Positions 43,917-53,479 of a DNA stretch of 64,000 bases are shown here, in pieces. The position numbers were made by a program, and so were the translations under genes. The DNA is taken from assembly GCA_023091665.1 (NCBI GenBank), contig JALJCQ010000007.1, positions 372,001 through 436,000 on the forward strand, read 5' to 3'. How positions within the stretch are numbered: position 1 is the stretch's first letter; each line of letters begins with the position of its first letter. The stretch comes from Pythium myriotylum (lineage: Eukaryota; Oomycota; Peronosporomycetes; Pythiales; Pythiaceae). The notes under the pieces were generated by a model. The model worked only from the letters and a program-made list of their open reading frames with translations, made no database searches and was not told the origin of the DNA.

Positions 43917-45823
43917 TAACGAGCTGCATCTATAGCTACCAGTGCGGTTTATCTGTCCGGATAAGAAGTTGGTGGTGCTTCGACCGACGGCGCCTTGGCG
44001 ACTGGAGCCTCGGTCTTCGGGGCCTCCGTCGCTGGCGCCTCGGTCTCTGGGGGTTCGGCAGGTGGTGGCTGGGTGGCTGGTGCCTCGGTCGGAGGCTTCC
44101 ACGACAGAGCCTTCTGGTAGAACTTTTGCCGCCGAGCAATGACCTGCATCTGCCTGTCGGTCAACTTCTCGACGGTGAGGTCGAACGGACACTCCTGTGC
44201 TAGATTGCGCTCCTCGAACTTGCCAGGATACAGCGACGCCGGCCGCGCGAGGGAGCGGTAGATCTGGTCGGTGGGCTGGAACTTGAGAATGCGGTCGCTG
44301 TTGATGTAGAGTGTCGGCGGATCGCTTCCGCCCGTGTCGTCTGGCACGTAATGAAGCGCATCTCCGCAGAGCACCGAGTTGCCACGGTCGTCGGGATTGT
44401 GCACGTCTGTGCCGATGGAGCCCACACCAAAGTCCGAGAACGCGTACTGCGACTCGGCCAACTCGCACGCGATAAAGTAAAACTCTTTGTCTCCGTACGA
44501 CGGCGGCCGGCCGATGCCTCCGCGCGCGATGAACGTGCCGAGGATCACGGTCGCGCGCTGCTGCTTCTTCTTGTTCCAGAGCATGAAGGACGAGTCCGCC
44601 TGGTGGCCGGCGCGGCGGTTCCACGAGTGGCTTGTGAGCAGCCAGTCGCTCGGCTCGAAGGCTAGCGAGACGGGTGCCTGGTCGCCTTCCCACGGACCAA
44701 GCGAGCTGTTGGCCTTGGGTCGCGGGACGACGCTGTAGTTGCGAAACGGCTCCGGGTCAAAGCGCGCGAGGAACTCCTGGAGCACCGAGATGGTCTGGTT
44801 CTGGTCGCGCTCGCGTGAGAGCGCAAGGAACTCTCGGTCGCAGCTGATGCGGTCGTGGAAGAAGAGCGTGCCGGTCTGCTGGTACTTGTTGCTGTGCCAG
44901 GCGACGAGCGGGCTCTGGAAGAAGAGCGTGTCGGCGTCGAGCATCATGAGCTCGTCAAAGCGCGAGAGGAGCAGCGCGAGGATCTTGATCTCGAAGCCGC
45001 GGAAGCGGTTGTGGCACTCGTCGACCGAGTCACAAAAGAGCTTGCGGTCGGCGCGGCGCTCGAGCGTGTACGTCGAGGCCTCGAGGCAGACGTCGTAGAC
45101 GCGCACGCTCGGGTCGAACTCGGCGAGCTTGGCTGCGAGCCGCTCGTCCAGGTCGCCGCAGTGGGGCACTTCCACGGGCAGGTCCACGCCCATTTCGCGC
45201 AGCTCGAAGAGCAGCGAGATGCCGAGCGGCGCGATGCCGTCGAAGAGCGGGAGCACGACGCCGCGCGGCTGCGTCGTCTGCTGCGAGAGCCGCGCGACGC
45301 TGCTCGCGACCGCAGCCACGTGCTCGCCCCACGGCTGCACCGAGCTGGAGGGCAACAGCGAGTCGCGCAGTGTGCGCGAGGCGTGGAGCTCGCTGCGCGG
45401 CGGGCTGAGCAGCGTCATGGAGAGCACGGAGAGCGTGACGAGCGAGCCGAACGCGAGCCAGAGCCGCCGCCGCGGGCCCGAAGACGACGCCATGGGGCTC
45501 TCGACAATACTAAGTGACCGTCCAAGTGACCTCAGCCTGCTCCGACGATCGATCCCGTGAGGAGCTGCGGTACGTCAGTGTGCTGCACTAGCCACGCACG
45601 CACACGGCGAGGATCTCGCCGCGAGGGCAATCGGGTTGTGTCAGCTTTGGTGATGGGAGACTGTCTACAGAGGATGGAGACACGCACCTGGAAAGCTCAC
45701 TGCGGCTAGGCCATCTGGCTGCGAATTGCAGGTGCGAACAGCACCTCGACCCTCTGCGTCTGCATCAAGTTGCCGTCGTTCAGTCCCACTTGGACTCCAT
45801 CTGGCACAGCCACCACGCCATCG
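43917..45823 (-). repeat. Left arm of a 1.9-kb inverted duplication
   Basis: The arm pairs with 47067-48967 in opposite orientation. It contains the whole GT71-like gene plus about 330 bp upstream. Translations in several frames of both arms are identical except the last few residues of the gene. The arms differ only over the outer 45 bp, where short indels appear around ATAAACCGCACTG. The spacer is 1243 bp. Confidence 0.9.
43949..45493 (-). CDS. GT71-like putative mannosyltransferase (paralogue B, left copy)
   Basis: The 514-residue intronless type II membrane protein has a signal anchor at about 10-30. The conserved blocks are RGVVLPLFDGIAPLGISLLF, LREMGVDLPVEVPHCGDLDE and LMMLDADTLFFQSP with DAD at 186-188. 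PSYGDKEFYFIACELAE follows. The C-terminus is a Pro/Thr/Glu mucin-like tail (TEAPATQPPPAEPPETEAPA) that paralogue A lacks. The protein is identical to the right copy up to PPTS and then ends YPDR. It is transcribed away from the spacer. The likely role is Golgi mannosylation, by family. Confidence 0.8.
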   Translation of the reverse strand: MASSSGPRRRLWLAFGSLVTLSVLSMTLLSPPRSELHASRTLRDSLLPSSSVQPWGEHVAAVASSVARLSQQTTQPRGVVLPLFDGIAPLGISLLFELREMGVDLPVEVPHCGDLDERLAAKLAEFDPSVRVYDVCLEASTYTLERRADRKLFCDSVDECHNRFRGFEIKILALLLSRFDELMMLDADTLFFQSPLVAWHSNKYQQTGTLFFHDRISCDREFLALSRERDQNQTISVLQEFLARFDPEPFRNYSVVPRPKANSSLGPWEGDQAPVSLAFEPSDWLLTSHSWNRRAGHQADSSFMLWNKKKQQRATVILGTFIARGGIGRPPSYGDKEFYFIACELAESQYAFSDFGVGSIGTDVHNPDDRGNSVLCGDALHYVPDDTGGSDPPTLYINSDRILKFQPTDQIYRSLARPASLYPGKFEERNLAQECPFDLTVEKLTDRQMQVIARRQKFYQKALSWKPPTEAPATQPPPAEPPETEAPATEAPKTEAPVAKAPSVEAPPTSYPDR

Positions 45824-45968
45824 AGCCCAGAGAGTCGACGCACGAACTATCTGGGGTTCAGAATCTATATCTGAGAATAACGAGATTTCGACGTTTTACT
45901 TTCTCAGAGCGTGACCACTATCGGCAGTTTTAACCTATAAAACCGCAATTGAGTCTCGAAACGCAGCC

Positions 45969-46677
45969 ATGTTCGAGGTTTTTACCTCACAAGGACCCAT
46001 TTTTTCTGTTCGGGGATCCAGGATAGGACCGCGATCTTGCAGAGCGCGAGAACAAAGTTTCCCGCCAATGAGAACACAACGCACATCGAGGGGAAACATG
46101 GGGGAAGGAGCGGAGTGGGCGGTCTCCGAGACCGAGCAGCTCGCGCTCTCGTGGTTGGAAACGTCGGAAAATCCCATACGCGGTGCCAACCTGAAGCGGC
46201 AGAAGTTCACAACGTGTCTGTACGCCCTTTTCGGTGACAAACTCTCGCTGCGTCGTCCGTTCCGCCCGTCGCCCCATGTTGCCACCGTACTACGGAACAT
46301 CGTGTGCTCCGTAGTATTCCACACTCTATGGGCAGTCCGCAACGACAAAAAACACCGATCCATTGACGCACCTCCTACCTCCGTATTGATCGAGCGCGAT
46401 ATTCGCTTGGTCGTCGACCACATCAAAGCGATCCAACGCACTGCAAGAAACCCCGAGAAAGATCAAGATCTGAGCTTCCAGCTCACCGCCTTAGCGTCCA
46501 CACTCAAACTCTCTCTTACTTTACCATGGGGTCTGTGTGTTCTTCGCGCGCTACATAGCACATGCAAACTAGATGTATCGTAGTGTGTTAGAGTAGCAGA
46601 TCGAGAAGTCCTCACCAATGGAATTCAGTTGAACCCGCACAACGTGTCTGTACGAGCACTGAAAAAAAAAAAAAAAA
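45969..46677 (+). pseudogene. Probable LINE 3' end with poly(A) tail in the spacer
   Basis: A 204-residue open frame (to 46583) has a segment (VVFHTLWAVRNDKKHRS) resembling the post-RT C-terminus of oomycete non-LTR retrotransposons. A run of 16 A follows at 46662-46677, as at a LINE 3' end. No RT core is present. The 17-mer CACAACGTGTCTGTACG occurs at 46208-46224 and again at 46638-46654, just before the A run. Assignment to LINE is by resemblance only. Confidence 0.4.
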
Positions 46678-46857
46678 CACGAGCGCCGCCGACCAAAAAT
46701 CTGCCGCGTGCCCTGCGCCAGCGTTGATTATTCGTCCTCTGGGGGTTTTCCTGTCCGAAACCGTTCTCTTTCCTGTACCCCGATCCGTCACTGTGATTGC
46801 ATAAAAAAGAGGCGCAAGTCCTGCACCAAGTCTTGTGGGTGGTTGAAAGATCCGTGA

Positions 46858-47000
46858 TTCTGGTTTTATCCGAAGAAATTGGTATCAATGCCCAATTGTC
46901 CCAAACCATCGCAGTGAGACCAGTTTTTTAGGATAAAACCAGAGTTATCCTGTAAACTTTGTTGGGGGCTGAAATACAAAGTTTACAGTAGATTAACGAT
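46858..47000. repeat. Two inverted repeats near the right duplication arm
   Basis: TCTGGTTTTATCC near 46858 pairs with GGATAAAACCAGA near 46930, and TGTAAACTTTG near 46951 pairs with CAAAGTTTACA near 46978. They may mark a small foldback element in the spacer. Nothing else is seen between 46678 and 47066. Confidence 0.6.
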
Positions 47001-47066
47001 TAAACCGTAAATCGTACATTCTCAAACCCACAAATCAGACGACGCGCGGGTCCCTCGCTCGGCTCC

Positions 47067-48967
47067 GATGGCGTGGTGGCTGTGCCAGATGGAGTCCAAG
47101 TGGGACTGAACGACGGCAACTTGATGCAGACGCAGAGGGTCGAGGTGCTGTTCGCACCTGCAATTCGCAGCCAGATGGCCTAGCCGCAGTGAGCTTTCCA
47201 GGTGCGTGTCTCCATCCTCTGTAGACAGTCTCCCATCACCAAAGCTGACACAACCCGATTGCCCTCGCGGCGAGATCCTCGCCGTGTGCGTGCGTGGCTA
47301 GTGCAGCACACTGACGTACCGCAGCTCCTCACGGGATCGATCGTCGGAGCAGGCTGAGGTCACTTGGACGGTCACTTAGTATTGTCGAGAGCCCCATGGC
47401 GTCGTCTTCGGGCCCGCGGCGGCGGCTCTGGCTCGCGTTCGGCTCGCTCGTCACGCTCTCCGTGCTCTCCATGACGCTGCTCAGCCCGCCGCGCAGCGAG
47501 CTCCACGCCTCGCGCACACTGCGCGACTCGCTGTTGCCCTCCAGCTCGGTGCAGCCGTGGGGCGAGCACGTGGCTGCGGTCGCGAGCAGCGTCGCGCGGC
47601 TCTCGCAGCAGACGACGCAGCCGCGCGGCGTCGTGCTCCCGCTCTTCGACGGCATCGCGCCGCTCGGCATCTCGCTGCTCTTCGAGCTGCGCGAAATGGG
47701 CGTGGACCTGCCCGTGGAAGTGCCCCACTGCGGCGACCTGGACGAGCGGCTCGCAGCCAAGCTCGCCGAGTTCGACCCGAGCGTGCGCGTCTACGACGTC
47801 TGCCTCGAGGCCTCGACGTACACGCTCGAGCGCCGCGCCGACCGCAAGCTCTTTTGTGACTCGGTCGACGAGTGCCACAACCGCTTCCGCGGCTTCGAGA
47901 TCAAGATCCTCGCGCTGCTCCTCTCGCGCTTTGACGAGCTCATGATGCTCGACGCCGACACGCTCTTCTTCCAGAGCCCGCTCGTCGCCTGGCACAGCAA
48001 CAAGTACCAGCAGACCGGCACGCTCTTCTTCCACGACCGCATCAGCTGCGACCGAGAGTTCCTTGCGCTCTCACGCGAGCGCGACCAGAACCAGACCATC
48101 TCGGTGCTCCAGGAGTTCCTCGCGCGCTTTGACCCGGAGCCGTTTCGCAACTACAGCGTCGTCCCGCGACCCAAGGCCAACAGCTCGCTTGGTCCGTGGG
48201 AAGGCGACCAGGCACCCGTCTCGCTAGCCTTCGAGCCGAGCGACTGGCTGCTCACAAGCCACTCGTGGAACCGCCGCGCCGGCCACCAGGCGGACTCGTC
48301 CTTCATGCTCTGGAACAAGAAGAAGCAGCAGCGCGCGACCGTGATCCTCGGCACGTTCATCGCGCGCGGAGGCATCGGCCGGCCGCCGTCGTACGGAGAC
48401 AAAGAGTTTTACTTTATCGCGTGCGAGTTGGCCGAGTCGCAGTACGCGTTCTCGGACTTTGGTGTGGGCTCCATCGGCACAGACGTGCACAATCCCGACG
48501 ACCGTGGCAACTCGGTGCTCTGCGGAGATGCGCTTCATTACGTGCCAGACGACACGGGCGGAAGCGATCCGCCGACACTCTACATCAACAGCGACCGCAT
48601 TCTCAAGTTCCAGCCCACCGACCAGATCTACCGCTCCCTCGCGCGGCCGGCGTCGCTGTATCCTGGCAAGTTCGAGGAGCGCAATCTAGCACAGGAGTGT
48701 CCGTTCGACCTCACCGTCGAGAAGTTGACCGACAGGCAGATGCAGGTCATTGCTCGGCGGCAAAAGTTCTACCAGAAGGCTCTGTCGTGGAAGCCTCCGA
48801 CCGAGGCACCAGCCACCCAGCCACCACCTGCCGAACCCCCAGAGACCGAGGCGCCAGCGACGGAGGCCCCGAAGACCGAGGCTCCAGTCGCCAAGGCGCC
48901 GTCGGTCGAAGCACCACCAACTTCGAATAAACCGCACTGATAGTTATAGATAGATGCAGCTCGTTAT
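47067..48967 (+). repeat. Right arm of the 1.9-kb inverted duplication
   Basis: This is the reverse complement of 43917-45823. Its inner end is at CGATGGCGTGG (47067), where the left arm reads CCACGCCATCG; beyond it the sequences are unrelated. The outer end is at GCAGCTCGTTATT (48967). Confidence 0.9.
47396..48940 (+). CDS. GT71-like putative mannosyltransferase (paralogue B, right copy)
   Basis: The 514-residue protein is identical to the left copy through residue 507 and then ends NKPH because of indels at the arm border. It has the same signal anchor, DAD motif at 186-188 and Pro/Thr/Glu tail, and the same 330-bp upstream sequence, so regulation should match that of the left copy. It is transcribed away from the spacer, head-to-head with its twin. 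With paralogue A it makes a three-gene GT71 cluster. Confidence 0.8.
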   Translation: MASSSGPRRRLWLAFGSLVTLSVLSMTLLSPPRSELHASRTLRDSLLPSSSVQPWGEHVAAVASSVARLSQQTTQPRGVVLPLFDGIAPLGISLLFELREMGVDLPVEVPHCGDLDERLAAKLAEFDPSVRVYDVCLEASTYTLERRADRKLFCDSVDECHNRFRGFEIKILALLLSRFDELMMLDADTLFFQSPLVAWHSNKYQQTGTLFFHDRISCDREFLALSRERDQNQTISVLQEFLARFDPEPFRNYSVVPRPKANSSLGPWEGDQAPVSLAFEPSDWLLTSHSWNRRAGHQADSSFMLWNKKKQQRATVILGTFIARGGIGRPPSYGDKEFYFIACELAESQYAFSDFGVGSIGTDVHNPDDRGNSVLCGDALHYVPDDTGGSDPPTLYINSDRILKFQPTDQIYRSLARPASLYPGKFEERNLAQECPFDLTVEKLTDRQMQVIARRQKFYQKALSWKPPTEAPATQPPPAEPPETEAPATEAPKTEAPVAKAPSVEAPPTSNKPH

Positions 48968-49523
48968 TGTGAATTCCAGCCAAATTTGAGACCACGGCAA
49001 ACTTAACGCCAAAACGAAAAATTTGAATCGGATTGTCGGAATTCCCACTTTTTTGTCCGATTATTTTTTTTTTAGTTTTGAGTTTGGACCACCCAAGGGT
49101 ATAACCACCCTTCGAATGATAGAGCTCGTATGTTGGTAGAAAAGAGAACACCTGAAAATAGCTTCTACTAATGAGTGATAGATCGAAGGCTCACGTTCTG
49201 TGAGCTCCCCAACGGAAAAGAAGCCCAAGCGCGCGAGCAGCTGTCGACGCGGATGCGGCTCTGTGATCGCACACAGAATGGAGAGCCTCGTGCGCAACTA
49301 TAATGGGGTGTGCCCGTTACATGGTATGGGCCCATGCCAAAGGTGTCCGATAGGACCGTCGTGAGCTCATGTTGTTGCGATGTCTCCTGATTGGATATTA
49401 TCGTACGATATTATCCCGATTTCCCACAAACCACGCTAGGGGGTCTTGTGATTGAGTGGATGGCAGAAATCCGAGGGCGGATATGCGAGGTTTTATAATA
49501 TAATTTATGGATTAGGAATTAGG
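48968..49523. other. No supported gene
   Basis: This AT-rich flank lies between the duplication arm and the foldback element. I see no coding frame or recognisable element. Confidence 0.4.
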
Positions 49524-49668
49524 AAACCTAGAAAATCTACTCTTTGTATAATATACAAAGAGTAGATTTTCTACTACTCTTTGTATATTAAACAAAGAGT
49601 AGATTTTCTAAAGAGTAGATTTTCTACTACTCTTTGTATATTAAACAAAGAGTAGATTTTCTAGGTTT
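49524..49668. repeat. Foldback element built of palindromic units
   Basis: The outer arms AAACCTAGAAAATCTACTCT (49524 on) and its reverse complement (ending 49668) enclose further copies of AAAGAGTAGATTTTCTA in alternating orientation. The first unit (49528-49572) is a perfect palindrome with 22-base arms around TATAATATA. It abuts the gypsy-derived repeat that begins at 49666. Confidence 0.85.
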
Positions 49669-49824
49669 CTCCACGCAGATATCCAAAGATTGCTAGCGCA
49701 AGCGAGATAGAATGCTCACCCGGCTAGCACCTCACGTTGTGTACCCTTTGACGGTTCTTCAGAAGCTGGGTAATAGAGGAAATGGCCCGCTACCCGATGC
49801 TGTCTGATTTGGTAGGCAAACCGG

Positions 49825-51171
49825 AAGCTGCTTCCGCGTCCTATTCCCGTCCTATTTCATCCTATTTGTCCAACGATTTTGGAAAGATAACCGAGAATTT
49901 AGCACAGTCGTAGGACAGATATCAGTGTTGTCATGGTGAGACAGGAACAGATTTTCCTCAGTGAGACTGGGATATCATTTGAAAGTGCACGAACGATGAT
50001 TGTATTAGGACACAAAGTGGACAGCGTTCGGACGCCAAACGCAGCTCATCTTCGTTGACACTACTCTCATGCTCTGCACTCCTCGGGAACTCTCACTTGC
50101 ACACTCGGGGCGTGTTGGGGTGCGCTCGCGACGCCACTGCGCACGTCCTCGAGCAGACGCGTGTAGCGCAAACTGTCAGCTTTTGCGACTTCGACGAAGG
50201 TGAGGAGGCTTGGACGTGCGTTTGAAAACCGCTCACCAAAGTCGCGGTTATACTTCTCCAACGGGTTGTTCGTCCTGTTCACGAGTTCCACGCCCTTCGC
50301 ACTCATGGCGTTCACATTCCAGAACCAGCCAACGACCTACGTCCGTGGTGGCCAACAACAGGCCTCTCCATTGACCCCCTCTAGGTCGGTACCCGCTAAG
50401 CTCTCAGCTACTAGGATTCACATAGTTGAACTCAATAGACTCCACCTGCATCATCATCATCGTTCACATTCCAGAACGACGGATTGTAGCGACGCACCCA
50501 CGTGCGGCGAAAGTAGGACCAAAACGCGCGCAGCTGTAGTACACCGTGCCGGTCTTCTTGCATGTGCGTTTCTTCACGAACTTGTAGTCTTTGTGCTCCA
50601 TTGCGAAGTGAGCTGGCCACAGAGATGGCGTTCCAAGCGCACGTGCATTCTCAGCCACTAGAACGCAACTGTAATATTGCATGTACGCGTCGATTCACTA
50701 TACGTTCTCGCAGGTGAAGCGTCTTGAACCATTCAATTACCGTAATTTAGGTTTTTTACTCGTTTTAGAATGTTATTTGAGGTTTTAGGACGTGATAGAA
50801 GTGGTTTTAGGACGGCTTTTAGGTTCTTTTGTCGCTGTTTATCCTAAATATATCCTAAACCTGTCCAAACCCCATCCTAAACATAAACTAAACGCGTCCT
50901 AAATGCGTCCAAAAACGTGCTTGAACATTACTACACTGTATAGTATACTATCCCAGGCTAGAGTCTTTTTGGACCCTATTAGTGCGACTCTAGGACATCT
51001 TTTGGACACGTATTGGATTCGTTTAGGACATATCGTCCTGCCATGTTCACGTTGAAGATGATCGAATAGATGAGTTTTGGACGGTTTTAGGATCCATCTT
51101 CGTAAATTACGAATCCAGCGTAGGACATCTAGGACATATTAGGACGATTTTCGACTGTATGAACCGACATC
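49825..51171 (-). mobile_element. Mutator-like element (MULE), internally deleted, with 11-bp target duplication
   Basis: The insert is bounded by AGGCAAACCGG at 49814-49824 and again at 51172-51182, and the uninterrupted sequence with one copy exists at 8897-8907. Both ends are rich in the hexamer GTCCTA (in inward reading), though the outermost 20 bases do not pair well. The internal remnant 50067-50682 identifies it as a MULE. Confidence 0.75.
50067..50682 (-). pseudogene. MULE transposase remnant (FLYWCH-like N-terminus joined to C-terminus)
   Basis: From 50682 the minus strand reads YKFVKKRTCKKTGTVYYSCA and FGPTFAARGCVATIR, a FLYWCH-type zinc region. After about 140 bp of unrelated filler it reads KGVELVNRTNNPLEKYNRDF and ERFSNARPSLLTFVEVAKAD, the C-terminus of MULE transposases, ending at 50067. 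The DDE core is missing. TTCTGGAATGTGAACG occurs on both sides of the filler (about 50466 and 50316, minus-strand sense), which suggests repeat-mediated repair at the deletion. Confidence 0.7.
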
Positions 51172-51299
51172 AGGCAAACCGGTTGCCAGAACCTTCAGAT
51201 ACTGTGGAAATGCAAGGGAAAAGGGGGGGGGGGGGGGGGGGGGGGGGGGGCTGTGACGGCCGGAGCGATCAACCAGTCCAAGCAACCGGTCCCAGACCG

Positions 51300-53425
51300 G
51301 ATGACCCATGCGATCACAGCGATCACAACGGAGATTCTTCCAGCAGTTGGCGTCACTGTGGCGCTCGGATCCGCAAATCGTGCACGGGGATCTTGGTCTA
51401 CCGTGACCGCGAGAACTTGGATCCGTAGATTCTTCGACCACAGCGACCTGACGAGCCTCAAAACGATCCTCGTCGCTGGATCCAGCATCATCGCTGTCAC
51501 CAGACCCATAATCGCCTTGATCTTCGCCTTCACTATCGCTGCTCCGAGGATCCGGGCGACTAACAGTCGCCCCCTTTGGCGACCATCGTACACTCTTCAC
51601 GGGGATCGGTCTAGCCTTGGATCCAGGCTCCGAGGCAGGCTTCTTACCAGGATATGACGTCGTGGACGATGGGAAGTTCTTCTAAGCCGGGATCCGCGCG
51701 TCGGAATCGCGCTCGCGCCCCTGTGGACGCCGAGTATGGCGTGCTAGCTTCTTCAACGCGTCTTCAAGCTCATCGAGCGAGCGGATCCGCTGCAGAGAGA
51801 GGCTTCGCACCAGATCTTCGTCGTCAACCGAGCGAACGAAGCGATCCACATGAGCCTTCTCCGTCACTATCCGGCCTCGAATCTAAACCTTGGCCTTCTT
51901 GGCGGCGACATTGAGGCGGTTGAGATACTCAATGGGCAACTCGCCGTCACGCCGCGTCATGGTATAGTAGTGCTCGGCCGGCTTGACGCCGATCTTAAAT
52001 TACTGATACATGAAATCGTCAACCGTAGAAGACCAGTCGCAAGTGATCTTCTATGGAAGCTGTTGGTACCAGCTCTTAGCACCTCCAGTGAGTCGATCCG
52101 AGAAGAGATCCCTCATCTCTCGTGGTGAGAGGTGGTCCATACGACCCTTACAACACAGACGATGGATCCAAGCCTTGGATCGCTCGGCATCCATGTCGCG
52201 TCCTGAGAAGTTCTTGATCTCCATCGTGGACGCGGCACGGATGACGTGAGCTTGATTACGCTCATCATCCGAGTCTTGACCGAGGTAGATCTCGTCGTAT
52301 AGGTCTTCACCGTCGTCGTCGGGCCCAGATCCGGATTCGTACTTGGGCTTCGCCTTGGACTTCTTGGGCTTCGCCTTCCGCTTCTCTTCCTTCTCACGAT
52401 CGACTTGATCCTTCCACTTGACCGAGATCAGAGTATGACCTGGCAACATCGGGCGTACAGCACGCGGGTCCTCGACCGTAGACACGCGAATAGCCTTCGG
52501 ACGGCCTTCTGGGCCGGAAATTCGCTGCACAGACTCCATGACCACGTCGAGATCGTGCGAATTCTCGATCTTGACGGATGTAAAGTACGGATCCTGCACC
52601 GCAACCTCAGCTAGGCGGTCCGTGAGCGACCCAAGGTCGGATCCAGCGTGGCTGGCGGCGGCATGAGGGGTGAAGTTCGGCAGGAACGACCCAACCAAGT
52701 TGGCTAGCACGTTGAACACCGCCATACCGACGTCACGAAGCTCGGCAAACGTGAAAGCGTGGTAGTACGGCGCTCCATCGGCGGTCAGCGGCAGATCCGA
52801 CTGCTTGCCACCAAAGCCACCACGCAGAAGCGTGTGCACGATGAAGCTCACGGCCAGATCACGGTCTTCTCCGACAATGTTCTTGAACTCTGGCTTCGGC
52901 ACAGGGCCCCAGATACTCAGAGGAAGCCGGATCCTAAGCGGCTTCAAGATCTTGTGCGACTTCGTGAGGTTTGCAAGCCGACCAGCGTTCCAGATGATGA
53001 CAGATGAGTGTGTGGCCTTGGACGGACCGGGACGTAGGGACCTTCAGGCCCTGGATCCACGTTATCTACGGCCTCTTGAGCAGGTCCATCGCCAGATCTA
53101 GCCCCTGAGGCACCTTGGCGAGCACTGGACCGGCGATCCGCGGCACGCTTGGCTTCCTTAGCGTTCTTGGCTTCGATCCGCTTCGAGATTTTCTGGTTTT
53201 CTCACTACTGAAGCTAAGAGTGCGCTCGACGGCGCGCTCGCTAGCGTCATGCTCCACCTTGACCTTTGGTTCTTGTTCAGCTTCGAGCACCTGACGCTCT
53301 CCACTGGCGGATCTAGCAATAGTTCCAACACCGACGGATCCAGCCACGTCGGGTGGAAGACTTCCGTGCTCAACCTTGATCTTCACCTCAGACGACATCG
53401 TAAACGAGGGATCTGGAACGAACAC
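51300..53425 (-). pseudogene. Gypsy-type gag polyprotein, degraded
   Basis: In minus-strand order: MFVPDPSFTMSSEVKIKVEH, a charged region, LPLSIWGPVPKPEFKNIVGE, then capsid-like RAASTMEIKNFSGRDMDAER and RSKAWIHRLCCKGRMDHLSP, and RDLFSDRLTGGAKSWYQQL. Near the end is a CCHC zinc knuckle, CTICGSERHSDANC, followed by CDRCDRMGHPVWD, whose last Cys is lost. Several stops and frameshifts (near 53060, 52050, 52000, 51890 and 51690) interrupt it. The DNA holds 13 GGATCC sites in 2 kb. Confidence 0.75.
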
Positions 53426-53479
53426 GGTCCAAAACGCAAGAACCGGTCTCGCGCTCCAGTTGTGGTGTAGCGGGCAGCC

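Larger units (their letters stand above)
49666..51300 (+). mobile_element. Gypsy-derived repeat, second copy, split by a MULE
   Basis: 49666-49824 and 51172-51251 together match 8749-8955, and 51252-51300 matches the LTR start at 8956-9004. At 51300 the match stops and minus-strand gag sequence begins, so the copy is chimeric. The purine tract that has 6 G in the first copy has 28 G here (51223-51250). Confidence 0.75.

Noticed and set aside
45030..45517. Arg/Ala-rich open frames antisense or out of frame to the GT71 genes
   Set aside because: They duplicate exactly in both arms and derive from the GC-rich GT71 coding sequence; no domain.
46208..46654. The 17-mer CACAACGTGTCTGTACG as a LINE target duplication
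   Set aside because: The second copy lies before the poly(A) run, not after it, and the first is inside the reading frame, so it cannot be a target duplication.
49524..49668. CRISPR-like array of repeated 17-mers
   Set aside because: The units alternate in orientation and form nested palindromes without unique spacers, and the genome is eukaryotic.
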